From Rhizobium terrae (GTDB taxonomy: Bacteria > Pseudomonadota > Alphaproteobacteria > Rhizobiales > Rhizobiaceae), in the NCBI RefSeq assembly GCF_003425685.1, contig NZ_QJKM01000010.1:215645-279644 (forward strand): a stretch of DNA of 64,000 nt, written 5' to 3'. The notes beneath the pieces are model-generated. The model was given only the letters and a program-made list of their open reading frames with translations. It did no database searches and was not told the DNA's origin. Position numbers and translations under genes: made by a program. This document shows, in pieces, positions 27,855 to 36,506 of the stretch; position 1 is the first letter of the stretch; the number at the start of each line of letters is the position of its first letter.

Positions 27855-28472
27855 CTAAAAGGCGACCGCGGAATAGGTGGCAATCGCCGAGGCAAGGATG
27901 CTGAGGCAAACGGCGCCGTCGGACATTTTCGGGAAATGAAAGGGGGCGATATGAAGCAATGACGTCAGGATCGCAGCAGCGCCCAGCAATTGAGGTGAAA
28001 GGATGCCGAGGCTGCCGAAACCCCAATAACAAGCCGCCATCACAAGAATATTGTGCGGGAGCGGCAGGCCCACAAAAGCACCGGCCGTCAAGCCATGGAC
28101 ATTGAAATAGCTGAGCCGCAGCAGGCCGGCGCAACACAAGCAGATGCCGCCCACCAGACCGATAAGGTCTCCGCCTCCATAGGCGATCAGAAACACCAAG
28201 GGGAAAGCACCCGACGACAAAAGGTCGGCAAACGAATCCAGATGCTTTCCGATATCCCGCATTTCCACGGCACGATGGGGTTGCCGCCGAGCAACCCAGC
28301 CGTCGACGGAGTCCGCCACGTGAGCCCACATCGCCAATGACAGCGCAAGAGCATATTGCCCCGACATCGCGGCGAGGCAGGCAAACATGGCGGACATGCC
28401 ACCTATGAACGTGATGAAATTCGGTCCGTCGACCACGGACATAAGAATTGGCGAGACTTGACGAAGCTGCAT
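27855..28472 (-). CDS. CDP-alcohol phosphotransferase family membrane enzyme
   Basis: 205-aa integral membrane protein. The catalytic motif is ADSVDGWVARR...G...D...D with Asp54, Asp57, Gly58, Ala61, Arg62, Gly75, Asp79 and Asp83. The gap between AR and G is four residues longer than in the canonical motif. About six hydrophobic helices. GAGGGA-like ribosome site (GAGGG) 6-7 nt before ATG 28472. It transfers an alcohol-phosphate from a CDP-alcohol to an acceptor. First gene of the cluster CDP-transferase, nucleotidyltransferase, kinase. Confidence 0.85.
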   Translation of the reverse strand: MQLRQVSPILMSVVDGPNFITFIGGMSAMFACLAAMSGQYALALSLAMWAHVADSVDGWVARRQPHRAVEMRDIGKHLDSFADLLSSGAFPLVFLIAYGGGDLIGLVGGICLCCAGLLRLSYFNVHGLTAGAFVGLPLPHNILVMAACYWGFGSLGILSPQLLGAAAILTSLLHIAPFHFPKMSDGAVCLSILASAIATYSAVAF

Positions 28473-28848
28473 TTTCGATCCCTCAAGACGGACAGGCCCG
28501 ATACCGGGCGGTGGTTTCTGGGCGATGCGGTATCGCTTGCCGCGCCAAACACGCCGGGAAGCGAATTGCCTCCTGTCCAAGATCCATAAGTTCAATCTCG
28601 GCAGTTGCGACCTGCACGGCACAATTTCTGACCTGCAACAATTTCCAGCCACAACCGCACCAAAGCAATAGCAATCATAAATATATTTCATAATATATTT
28701 CAAATATTACTCCATTTAATAATATATATACAAATATAAATTCATAAAATTTGCAAATCATTACGAATAAACACAAGATAAACCTGGATATCCGCACCAG
28801 TCGACGACAGTGTCAGCTGCAAATGGAGTTTATGGGAGGTACCTGGAA
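28473..28848. promoter_or_regulatory. AT-rich divergent promoter region
   Basis: 376 bp between the CDP-alcohol phosphotransferase (minus) and the GNAT gene (plus). From about 28670 to 28790 it is very AT-rich, with ATATATTTC and ATAATATATT repeats, a sharp contrast with the flanking GC-rich genes. It probably holds both promoters and regulator sites. A ribosome site GGGAGG lies at the right end. No gene is seen. Confidence 0.45.
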
Positions 28849-29490
28849 ATGATTGATCCATTCACGCAGAAAGGGATTGTATTGCAGAGCGGCAATGTCG
28901 AATGCCGCATCATGTCTCCAGCAGACGTTTCCGGTCTTCGGGATGCCGCACGGCCGCCCGCCATCTGGGAGCACATGATCTTCGACGCCTCAGATCCGGT
29001 TGAATTTTCTCGCTATATCGAATCGATGCTGGGGGGCTACGAGAGACGGGAGCATGTGCCGTTCACGATCTTCGATAAAGATACGGGAAAGGTCGCGGGG
29101 GCCATCAAGCTAATGAGGATCTCTATCCCGGATGCCTGCCTCACGCTCGGCGGCACATGGATCAACCCCAGCTTTTGGGGAACCGGCACCAGCAGGGAGA
29201 TGCACCGAGCCATTCTCGGCCATGTCTTCGACACATTGAATGTCAACCGGACCGAAGTAAGGGTCCACACCTCCAATCTGAGAAGCCTCAAGGCGATGCC
29301 GAAGCTCGGTCTGACATATGAGGGAACCCTGCGGGCATCCGCGACGGCTCGAAGCGGCACACGTAATGACGTCGCCTATTTCAGCATGCTGGCAAGCGAA
29401 TGGAGTGTCGCGACCATAAACCCTCGGAACGCGCCCGCCTCCCTCCATCAACCCTCGGCTGCGTTCGATATCCGGATTGTCCGGCAATGA
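28849..29490 (+). CDS. GNAT-family N-acetyltransferase (RimJ/RimL-like)
   Basis: 213-aa acetyltransferase. The start ATG 28849 follows GGAGG by 9 nt. The fold signature is GTWINPSFWGTGTSREMHRAILGHVF (acetyl-CoA loop in altered GxGTxxE form) and NRTEVRVHTSNLRSLKAMPKLGLTYEGTLR, typical of RimJ/RimL enzymes acting on amino groups. It overlaps the MFS gene by 4 bp (ATGA). In a biosynthetic setting it could cap or detoxify the cluster product; that is inference. Confidence 0.85.
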   Translation: MIDPFTQKGIVLQSGNVECRIMSPADVSGLRDAARPPAIWEHMIFDASDPVEFSRYIESMLGGYERREHVPFTIFDKDTGKVAGAIKLMRISIPDACLTLGGTWINPSFWGTGTSREMHRAILGHVFDTLNVNRTEVRVHTSNLRSLKAMPKLGLTYEGTLRASATARSGTRNDVAYFSMLASEWSVATINPRNAPASLHQPSAAFDIRIVRQ

Positions 29491-30725
29491 GCCAGGATGC
29501 TTGGCTTCCAGCCGGCAAGCACCACCCTTTCCTGCCCGCGGCCCTTCGGCACTCCCAGTTCAGGCGATATACGATAGCGAGCACGATTTCTCTTGCAGGT
29601 CTCTGGATTCATCGCACCGCGCTCGGCTGGTATATCTGGGAACTGACCCAATCGGGCTTTTGGCTTGGCTTGCTGCTTCTCGCCGAACTCGTACCCGCAT
29701 TCGTCTTCACACCGTTCGGCGGCGTTCTGGTGGATCGCCATGGCAGCCACCGGGTGATCATGGCGACACAAACCGTTTTCACCGTCCAAGGCGCGGTCCT
29801 GGGTCTACTGATATCGTTTGCCGATATCGGTCCCGAACTCGCCCTGGCCTTCGCCGCCATCGGCGGATCGCTCGCCGCCGTGCGCCTGCCCGCCACACTT
29901 GCGATATTGTCGGACTTGCTGCCGACCGAAGATCGGGCGCAGGGCTCCGCCATAGTCTCCATAGTGCTGAACCTGACGCGGATGACTGGCCCAGGCCTCG
30001 GCGGCCTTATCATCGCGCATTTGGGCGTTGCGGAAGCCTTCATGTCAGGTTCCGCCTGCGGCATCGCATTTCTGCTCGGCGTGCGCGGAAGCCGCCCGAT
30101 CGTTCCTCCGCATCCTGCAGCCGGAACTGCGCCTCGAGATCGGCCATGGACGGCAATTCGACAGGGCATCGACTACATCCGGGCGACGCCGCAGCTAAGG
30201 CTGGTTTTCATCATCTACGGCATTACTGCCCTCGGAGTGAGACCCTTCTATGACATGCTTCCAGGCCTTGCCGCAGATCTTGCGGGCGGCAGCGCGACAA
30301 CGCTGGCGGGATTGGGAGCCAGCTTTGGTCTGGGCTCCCTGCTGGCCGCCCTGTTCATAGCAGGTCGGGTCTCGTCCTTCAGTTCTCGCTCCATCATCGC
30401 GGCAAGCATGGGAGCGGCGCTTTCGGTTCTAAGTTTTGCTGTCGCCCCCATATTCGAGCCCGCCGCCTTCGCGGCGGCTTCCGCGGGTTTTTTTACCGTT
30501 CTCGCAGGCGTCGGATCGCAGACCATCATTCAAACGACGGCTGACTCCCACATACGCGGGCGCTTACTCTCCCTCTTCAGCCTGATCTTCCTGTCGGGCT
30601 CGGCCGCGGGCGCCTTTGCCATAGGCCTCCTGTCCGAGTTGACCGGTCTGCGAATGTCGATCGGCTCGACCTCGATAGTCGCGATCCTTTTTACGGGCGG
30701 CGTCGCCCTGCGCTCGCGAAGCTAG
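29487..30725 (+). CDS. MFS exporter (EntS/MFS_3-like)
   Basis: 412-aa membrane protein with 12 hydrophobic helices, starting MSQDAWLPAGKHHPFLPAAL. The motif GGVLVDRHGSHRVIMATQ between helices 2 and 3 is the MFS motif-A position (DRhGrR). The family contains exporters of siderophores and antibiotics. Coupled to the GNAT by a 4-bp overlap, so export of the acetylated or final cluster compound is a reasonable hypothesis. Confidence 0.87.
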   Translation: MSQDAWLPAGKHHPFLPAALRHSQFRRYTIASTISLAGLWIHRTALGWYIWELTQSGFWLGLLLLAELVPAFVFTPFGGVLVDRHGSHRVIMATQTVFTVQGAVLGLLISFADIGPELALAFAAIGGSLAAVRLPATLAILSDLLPTEDRAQGSAIVSIVLNLTRMTGPGLGGLIIAHLGVAEAFMSGSACGIAFLLGVRGSRPIVPPHPAAGTAPRDRPWTAIRQGIDYIRATPQLRLVFIIYGITALGVRPFYDMLPGLAADLAGGSATTLAGLGASFGLGSLLAALFIAGRVSSFSSRSIIAASMGAALSVLSFAVAPIFEPAAFAAASAGFFTVLAGVGSQTIIQTTADSHIRGRLLSLFSLIFLSGSAAGAFAIGLLSELTGLRMSIGSTSIVAILFTGGVALRSRS

Positions 30726-30782
30726 AGTACTCGGTGATCGACAAGCATTGCCAAGAGAGCACCCGTGTCACCGGAACCCCGG

Positions 30783-32324
30783 CTATTTAAGGATTTCGGC
30801 GAGAGGCGAGCCATCGGCCTTCTCACTTGCCGACATGCCGTGAGAAGATACCACCGTACAATCCTCGGGTAGAAGTCTGTCCCCCACCTGCGACAGTCGC
30901 AGGAGAACCTGCTTACCCCGCCGGATGGAACTTCTGACCTCCAACTGGCCAACGCCCAAACCGTCCCGTTTTTGGGTGAGTTCGGCAAGAAACCGTCCCG
31001 AGGCGGTGGCCGGGACGTCGAGGCCGAGCAGCGTCAGAACCGTCGGCGCAATGTCGACGATGCTGGTCGGCACCTCGCTCGTCGCATTCGACAAGAAATC
31101 CGCTCCATGAGCGATCAGCAGCGCAGACAATTCCTTGACGTGCAGTCCGCCATGCGTGCCGCCGCCGACAGGCATGTTGTATTCGCCGGGATCGTAATAG
31201 GCGCTCCCGGGAATACCATAGGCGTTGTTCTCATCGTTACCGGCGAGATTGATGCAGAGATCGGGAGCGCGAAAATGCCGTGATCGCGTCAATTCGAGAG
31301 CCAGCGTGCCGTCAATCACGCCTTCGTTCGCGCCCGGTGCACGGGCATTGCTGAATCCGCCGCCATACCAATCCTGTTCGACGAAGAAATCGAAAAGGTC
31401 CTGGGACAGGGCGCGATCGGGATTGCGCAACCAGATCCCCACGGCACGGCCGGGCCGCACGAGAATGTTATTCCCCTCGGTAAACGAGGTGCCCGCGGAA
31501 AAGCCTGCGCTCCTGAGCTCGTCTGTGACGGATATGAGCCCTTTGATCGTCGAGTGCCCATGATCTGATGTCACCAGAATGGTGACATCATCCCGCTCGG
31601 GAAGAGCGTCGCGCCAATCGAGCAGCATTCCAAGGGCATTGTCGCACATTCCGATCTTGGCAAGCTGCTGGGGCGAGCCGAGCCCGGAAAGATGCGAGGC
31701 GCTGTCGGCCTCCGTGAGCCAGATTATCGAGACGTCCGGATTTCTCTCCTTCCAAATCGTGCCTGCGAACACTTCGACCGCCTTGGCCTCGGTGCCGGTC
31801 GTCTGACCGCCGTCGGGGATCCGGTGCCTTTCCCTGATCAGCGAAACCATGGCATCGGGAAAACCCGTTTGGGGGTGGCGGACATTGTAGCCGGCCTGTC
31901 CACAGATATCGCCGCGCCAGTTCAACGCCGAGAGCGATCCCTGCCCGCTCGAGGTGACGACTGCGAAACTGCGGCCGTTTTTTGCCAGGATTTCCGAAAG
32001 GCCGATGGCCGTCACCATGCCTCCCGGCAAAGCGCGATCGGCGTCGAACCAGTCGGCCGCCATGGTGGTGACCGTCTGATGCGCCAGATGCTGGCGGGCG
32101 AAAAACTGATTTCCCAGAATGCCGTGCGTCTCGGGATGTGATCCGGTGACAAGCGATGTCAACGCGCCACGAGTTTCGCTCGGAAAGACCGTCCTGTGAT
32201 GACGCGCCCACACGCCCCTCCTGTACAAGGCATGAATGTTGGGCGTGGTCACTTCGCTGATCATATCGGGACGAAGCCCGTCTATACCGAAAATTATGAT
32301 TTGCCGCCTGCGGGGGGTGGGCAT
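30783..32324 (-). CDS. NPP/alkaline-phosphatase-superfamily phosphodiesterase or phosphonate hydrolase
   Basis: 513-aa two-metal enzyme. Metal and nucleophile sites are IIFGIDGLRPDM, TVFPSETRGALTSLVTGSHP (nucleophile Thr/Ser), LTEADSASHLSG, VTSDHGHS and GTHGGLHVKELSALLIAHG. This is the layout of nucleotide pyrophosphatase/phosphodiesterases and phosphonoacetate hydrolase-like enzymes. No signal peptide, so it is cytoplasmic. The ATG 32324 overlaps the DeoR stop (TGATG), so it is co-transcribed with its likely regulator. The substrate may be the nucleotide-linked intermediate of the cluster. Confidence 0.85.
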   Translation of the reverse strand: MPTPRRRQIIIFGIDGLRPDMISEVTTPNIHALYRRGVWARHHRTVFPSETRGALTSLVTGSHPETHGILGNQFFARQHLAHQTVTTMAADWFDADRALPGGMVTAIGLSEILAKNGRSFAVVTSSGQGSLSALNWRGDICGQAGYNVRHPQTGFPDAMVSLIRERHRIPDGGQTTGTEAKAVEVFAGTIWKERNPDVSIIWLTEADSASHLSGLGSPQQLAKIGMCDNALGMLLDWRDALPERDDVTILVTSDHGHSTIKGLISVTDELRSAGFSAGTSFTEGNNILVRPGRAVGIWLRNPDRALSQDLFDFFVEQDWYGGGFSNARAPGANEGVIDGTLALELTRSRHFRAPDLCINLAGNDENNAYGIPGSAYYDPGEYNMPVGGGTHGGLHVKELSALLIAHGADFLSNATSEVPTSIVDIAPTVLTLLGLDVPATASGRFLAELTQKRDGLGVGQLEVRSSIRRGKQVLLRLSQVGDRLLPEDCTVVSSHGMSASEKADGSPLAEILK

Positions 32325-33136
32325 CACGGTTCTTCCTCCAAATCGGAAACTTCGAAGGCTCGTCGCCCGGGTTTGTTCGGATAGATGACCCTGACACCAA
32401 ACCGATCGAAAGCGTCGGCGAACTCCGCCGAGGGCATTTGATCCGTGACGATGGTGCCTGCCTTGGAAAGCGGTGCGCTGCAAAAGGCGCCAGATGCACC
32501 AAACTTGGTACTATCCGCGACGAATATCGAGCTATGACTGCGCTCGATCAAGCTCTGCTTGAGCTGCTGATTTTCGCGGCTCGATTCCACCAGGCCGAAT
32601 TTCAGGTCGATGCCATAGGCACCTATGATGGAAAGATCGAACACGCAGTCGGAAATGGAGGCGAGCGTCTGGGATCCATTGAGCACGCCGCTGGAGTGAA
32701 TGTATTCGCCACCGGTCAGAAATACGCGGTGCTCCGCCGGGCCTTGAAGTGCCTCCGCAATGGCAGGCATGTTGGTGGTTACGAACAACGGAGCGGCATC
32801 CCGCAACGCGTGAGCAATCGCGAGATTGGAACTGCCGCCGCTTATGAACACCCGCTGATTGGGTTTCACCAGCTTTGCCACGATTTTCGCGATGGCGGCC
32901 TTCCCCTCCGATTGGAACTTTATGCGTTCCTGGATAGGGGCTCCACGGTCGGCTACGATCGCCCCACCGTAAACGCGCTGGATAGCGCCTTCCTTTTCCA
33001 AAAGGAGCAGGTCGCGACGTATCGTTTCCGGGGATACGCCATAGTCTTCGGCAATGCTGCTGATGCGGACGCCCTGCTGTTCAGTTATTCGTTTGGCGAT
33101 TGCACGCTGCCGACCAGCCGCAGTTAGACGCAACAT
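32324..33136 (-). CDS. DeoR/GlpR-family transcriptional regulator
   Basis: 270-aa regulator. N-terminal HTH: ISSIAEDYGVSPETIRRDLLLLEKEGAIQRVYGGAI, the DeoR signature. C-terminal sugar-phosphate-binding domain with RVFISGGSSNLAIAHAL and FVADSTKFGASGAF. Family members sense phosphorylated sugars or related phosphates. It is upstream of and overlaps the phosphodiesterase gene. A candidate operator TGACAGTTTGTGGA lies 56 bp upstream. Confidence 0.92.
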   Translation of the reverse strand: MLRLTAAGRQRAIAKRITEQQGVRISSIAEDYGVSPETIRRDLLLLEKEGAIQRVYGGAIVADRGAPIQERIKFQSEGKAAIAKIVAKLVKPNQRVFISGGSSNLAIAHALRDAAPLFVTTNMPAIAEALQGPAEHRVFLTGGEYIHSSGVLNGSQTLASISDCVFDLSIIGAYGIDLKFGLVESSRENQQLKQSLIERSHSSIFVADSTKFGASGAFCSAPLSKAGTIVTDQMPSAEFADAFDRFGVRVIYPNKPGRRAFEVSDLEEEP

Positions 33137-33191
33137 CGTTCCATGCCCATTTTCACCTGGACCCGACTACCGTTGCAGTGCTGCAGATTTA

Positions 33192-33205
33192 TGACAGTTT
33201 GTGGA
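33192..33205 (+). promoter_or_regulatory. Candidate operator, 14-nt motif shared with 25968-25981
   Basis: TGACAGTTTGTGGA upstream of the DeoR-family gene start (33136). The same 14 bases occur at 25968-25981 upstream of the phosphatase gene. Two exact copies in one cluster suggest common control, possibly by the DeoR protein. Not demonstrated. Confidence 0.4.
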
Positions 33206-33284
33206 ACTTTTACCGATTTTATGGAAGTCGGCAAAAGCAGCTATCGACGCGCGCGACGCAGGATTGCCCTGTGATCCTGCCATG

Positions 33285-34916
33285 TCAGGCGAAAGCTTCA
33301 CACCAGTATGCAAAGGCGACGATATTCCACGCCGCATGCACAACTTCGTCACTCAAGTCGTTTTTCAATGCGCCCGAAACAAGATCGATGTAATCCTCCG
33401 AGAGGATCTGTTCGAATGAATAGGCGTTGGCCTTCCTGAATTTGGTTATCCGGGACAATAGCCACTGCCGCATCCTGTCATCATATTTGAGCTGCTGGAT
33501 GGCTTTGGGACGCCCGGCAATCTCTGCAGGAAGGCATCGCGCCGCGAATTCCCGCAGTAATATCTTGTTTTGATGAGCGTCGATTTTCTGCTCCTCCGGC
33601 ATCCTCAGACCCAGGGAAACAACGTCAAAATCCGCATATGGCATACGGGCATGCATGCCGAAATGATGCGCAAACATCGATTGCATACTCATACGCTCAT
33701 CCCTGTCGAGCACGAAGCGTGTGAGAGCTTCCGAGAGGTTCTGCGGAGGTTGCTGTTCGGGCAGGGCCTGGCAATCCGCCGCAACCAAACCGGCACGGAA
33801 AAGCGGTTCGGCTGCGAAAACTCTCGGTTTCAGATGGGGCGCCACGCCATTGCCACGAGAGGCCTCCCACACCTCGCGATGCATCCGCATGCCGCCGAAG
33901 ATCGCATCGGAAAAGTTTCCGGAAAACATGACATCCACCCGCTCTTTGGCGTTTTGATGCATGGCATAGAGGCAGGGATATTCATCAAAGCCGCCGATAT
34001 TCTCTGTGGCCAGGATCGAAGCGGGAAGCAGGTCCGTCAATTCTTCGGGATCGACAAATAGCTCCATGTGGTCGAGACCAAGTGCCGCGGCTGTCCTGCG
34101 CGCGCCGATGACTTCGGGATCGTCTTTGCCATAACCCACCGTGTGGGAATGAAGGGGGCCTCCCCCAAGCGCGCGCTTGAGCAAAAAAGCGATCAGCGCC
34201 GAATCAACGCCGCCGCTCAGCATAAGTCCGTGTCGCTGGGAACCGGTCCCGACATGCCGGCGGACGGCCGTGTCCAGGGTTCTTTCGACATCGCCGATCT
34301 CAAAGAAGACTTTCGGTTCGGCCTCCAGAACCGTTTGGCCCTCCTCTATCGTCAGGCTTTGGTGCAGGTCGAAGACATTTAAGACGCCGGGCGCAATCGG
34401 CCTTATGCTTCGGAAAAAGGTTCGGGCCGCCGGCGTCCATCCCTCGCGGAGATATCGTTCAATCACCGGATAGTCGAGAAGCCCGGCCTGACCCAGATGA
34501 GGCATAAAATCCTTATATTCAGAGGAGAAAAGAAGCCCGTCCGCGAGATGGCAGACATAGAGCGGTGCGATCCCCAGGTGATCCCTGGCGAGAACGAGCC
34601 TTCCTCGTAGCCCGTCGGCGATCGCGATGACGAAATGCCCCCTGAGCGCCGAGACGTCGATCGTTCCGTCGGCACGAAACCGGCGCGCGATGTCGGCGGC
34701 ATCGACTTTGGTGCCCACCAAATCAGAGCAATGGCCCGTTACCCCCACAATGAGCTTTTCCGACTGATGGAGAGTGCCGGCCACCAGCCCCTTTCGCCCG
34801 ATCGAAAACGGACTGTCCGTCAATCGGCTCCCCTTGCCGTCGCACGCTTGAGACACCTTGGATACCGGGGCAAATGTGAACATGCCCCGCCCCATGGACC
34901 CGTATAATTCAAACAT
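33285..34916 (-). CDS. Asparagine-synthetase-like ATP-dependent ligase lacking the glutaminase cysteine
   Basis: 543-aa two-domain protein. The N-terminal half has the Ntn-amidotransferase fold with DHLGIAPLYVCHLADGLLFSSEYKD but starts MFELYG where AsnB has Met-Cys, so it cannot use glutamine by the usual route. The C-terminal half is an ATP-pyrophosphatase domain with LMLSGGVDSALIAFLL. Such proteins adenylate a carboxylate and form an amide with a free amine, as in beta-lactam synthetase and lasso-peptide cyclase. Start ATG 34916 has GGGGGTGAG just upstream. A single gene, divergent from peptidase T. Confidence 0.85.
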   Translation of the reverse strand: MFELYGSMGRGMFTFAPVSKVSQACDGKGSRLTDSPFSIGRKGLVAGTLHQSEKLIVGVTGHCSDLVGTKVDAADIARRFRADGTIDVSALRGHFVIAIADGLRGRLVLARDHLGIAPLYVCHLADGLLFSSEYKDFMPHLGQAGLLDYPVIERYLREGWTPAARTFFRSIRPIAPGVLNVFDLHQSLTIEEGQTVLEAEPKVFFEIGDVERTLDTAVRRHVGTGSQRHGLMLSGGVDSALIAFLLKRALGGGPLHSHTVGYGKDDPEVIGARRTAAALGLDHMELFVDPEELTDLLPASILATENIGGFDEYPCLYAMHQNAKERVDVMFSGNFSDAIFGGMRMHREVWEASRGNGVAPHLKPRVFAAEPLFRAGLVAADCQALPEQQPPQNLSEALTRFVLDRDERMSMQSMFAHHFGMHARMPYADFDVVSLGLRMPEEQKIDAHQNKILLREFAARCLPAEIAGRPKAIQQLKYDDRMRQWLLSRITKFRKANAYSFEQILSEDYIDLVSGALKNDLSDEVVHAAWNIVAFAYWCEAFA

Positions 34917-35221
34917 GGCTCACCCCCATTTCATACGCGATCAGGAGCAATTCTGTAGAATATCCAAGTCACATGGCGCAAGATCGCAAAATTATATTCA
35001 TCACATTACAAGAATTATCAATACATTACCTAAATATATCAAACTATATTTTCCCGGACATTTGCAGGACCAGCCGTTTCACCAGCGTATGGAGTTTTTG
35101 CAAGGCCCGTCACCAGGCCAAGGGCTTGACTCCTGACGAATATTGATGAGGGCTTCGTCATAGCTCGTCTGGGCAGATATCCCGCTTGCTCCAGGCACCA
35201 CTCAAACGACGGCAAATCGCC
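34917..35221. promoter_or_regulatory. Divergent intergenic region
   Basis: 305 bp between the asparagine-synthetase-like gene and pepT. The first 150 bp are AT-rich (34980-35050) and probably contain back-to-back promoters. No clear operator or gene is recognised. Confidence 0.4.
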
Positions 35222-36445
35222 ATGGATCTTCGCGACGAACTGATCGAAAGGTTCTTCCGCTATCTTGCAATCGAAAGCCAGAGCGATGCAAAATCCTCAA
35301 CACTGCCTTCGACACCGGGCCAAGCCCGGCTCGCAGCGCTTCTGGCCGGCGAATTGCGAGATTTCGGCCTCGATACCGTAACCGTCGACGAACATGCCAT
35401 CGTGACGGCAATCAGGCCCGGAGCGCGACGGGATGCACCACGAATCGGGTTCATCGCGCATCTCGACACCGTGGATGTCGGCCTGTCACCGACGATCAAA
35501 CCCCAGGTTCTTCGTTTCGAAGGAGCGGATCTGTGTCTTAACCGGGACCTGGACATCTGGTTGCGGATTGACGATCATCCGAAAATACGTGGCTGGGAGG
35601 GCCAGGATGTCATTGTCGGCGACGGCACGAGCGTGCTCGGAGCCGACAACAAGGCCGCAATCGCCGTCATCATGACATTGCTCAACCGTCTTGAGACGAT
35701 AGGGCCACATGGCGACATCTGCGTTGCTTTTGTCCCTGACGAAGAAATCGGCCTCAGGGGAGCAAAGGCGCTCGATCTTCGCCGCTTCCCCTGCGATTTC
35801 GCCTATACGATCGATTGTTGCGAAATCGGCGAGATCGTCTTCGAGAATTTCAATGCCGCTGCCGGACAGATCGTCTTCACCGGCGTGAGCGCCCATCCGA
35901 TGTCCGCCAAAGGTGTCCTCGTGAACCCGCTGCTGATGGCGATGGACTTCATCGGCCTGTTCGATCGAACCGAGACCCCGGAACACACCGCGGGACGCGA
36001 AGGATATTTCTGGTTCAGGGACATGGTCGCGAACGACACGGAAGCGCGTCTCAACGTATTGATCCGGGACTTCGACAAGGTCGGCTTTGAACGGCGCAAG
36101 CAGCGCATTGGAGAAATGGTCGACGTGGTCAGATCGATCTATCCGACCGGACAGATCAGGTACCAGTTGAGCGACACCTACCACAATATTCACGATTATC
36201 TTGTCGGCAACAGGCGCTCCATAGAACTGCTTTTTGCCGCACTGAACCAGTTGGACATAAAAGCCAAACCAATTCCGATGCGCGGCGGGACGGACGGATC
36301 CGCCCTGTCCGCTAGGGGATTGGTGACGCCGAACTTTTTCACGGGCGCCTATAATTTTCACTCCCGCTTTGAATTCCTTCCAGTCCCGGCATTCGAGAAA
36401 TCGTTCGAGGTTGCAAGGGCGATTTGCGCGTTGAACGCCATTTAG
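35222..36445 (+). CDS. pepT: Peptidase T (tripeptide aminopeptidase)
   Basis: 407-aa M20-family zinc aminopeptidase, the same length as E. coli PepT. Metal ligands are visible in IGFIAHLDTVD (His, Asp), GTSVLGADNKAAIA (Asp), FVPDEEIGLRG (catalytic Glu-Glu) and the late FHSRFEFLPV (His). The dimerisation insert is present. ATG 35222 is chosen; 12 extra codons upstream lack support. It probably degrades peptides brought in by the nearby importer. Confidence 0.95.
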   Translation: MDLRDELIERFFRYLAIESQSDAKSSTLPSTPGQARLAALLAGELRDFGLDTVTVDEHAIVTAIRPGARRDAPRIGFIAHLDTVDVGLSPTIKPQVLRFEGADLCLNRDLDIWLRIDDHPKIRGWEGQDVIVGDGTSVLGADNKAAIAVIMTLLNRLETIGPHGDICVAFVPDEEIGLRGAKALDLRRFPCDFAYTIDCCEIGEIVFENFNAAAGQIVFTGVSAHPMSAKGVLVNPLLMAMDFIGLFDRTETPEHTAGREGYFWFRDMVANDTEARLNVLIRDFDKVGFERRKQRIGEMVDVVRSIYPTGQIRYQLSDTYHNIHDYLVGNRRSIELLFAALNQLDIKAKPIPMRGGTDGSALSARGLVTPNFFTGAYNFHSRFEFLPVPAFEKSFEVARAICALNAI

Positions 36446-36506
36446 CCATACCACCCGCCGTGCCATCGTCATGCTGGGAGACGGATCGATCCGGCGGAGC
36501 CTCCCC

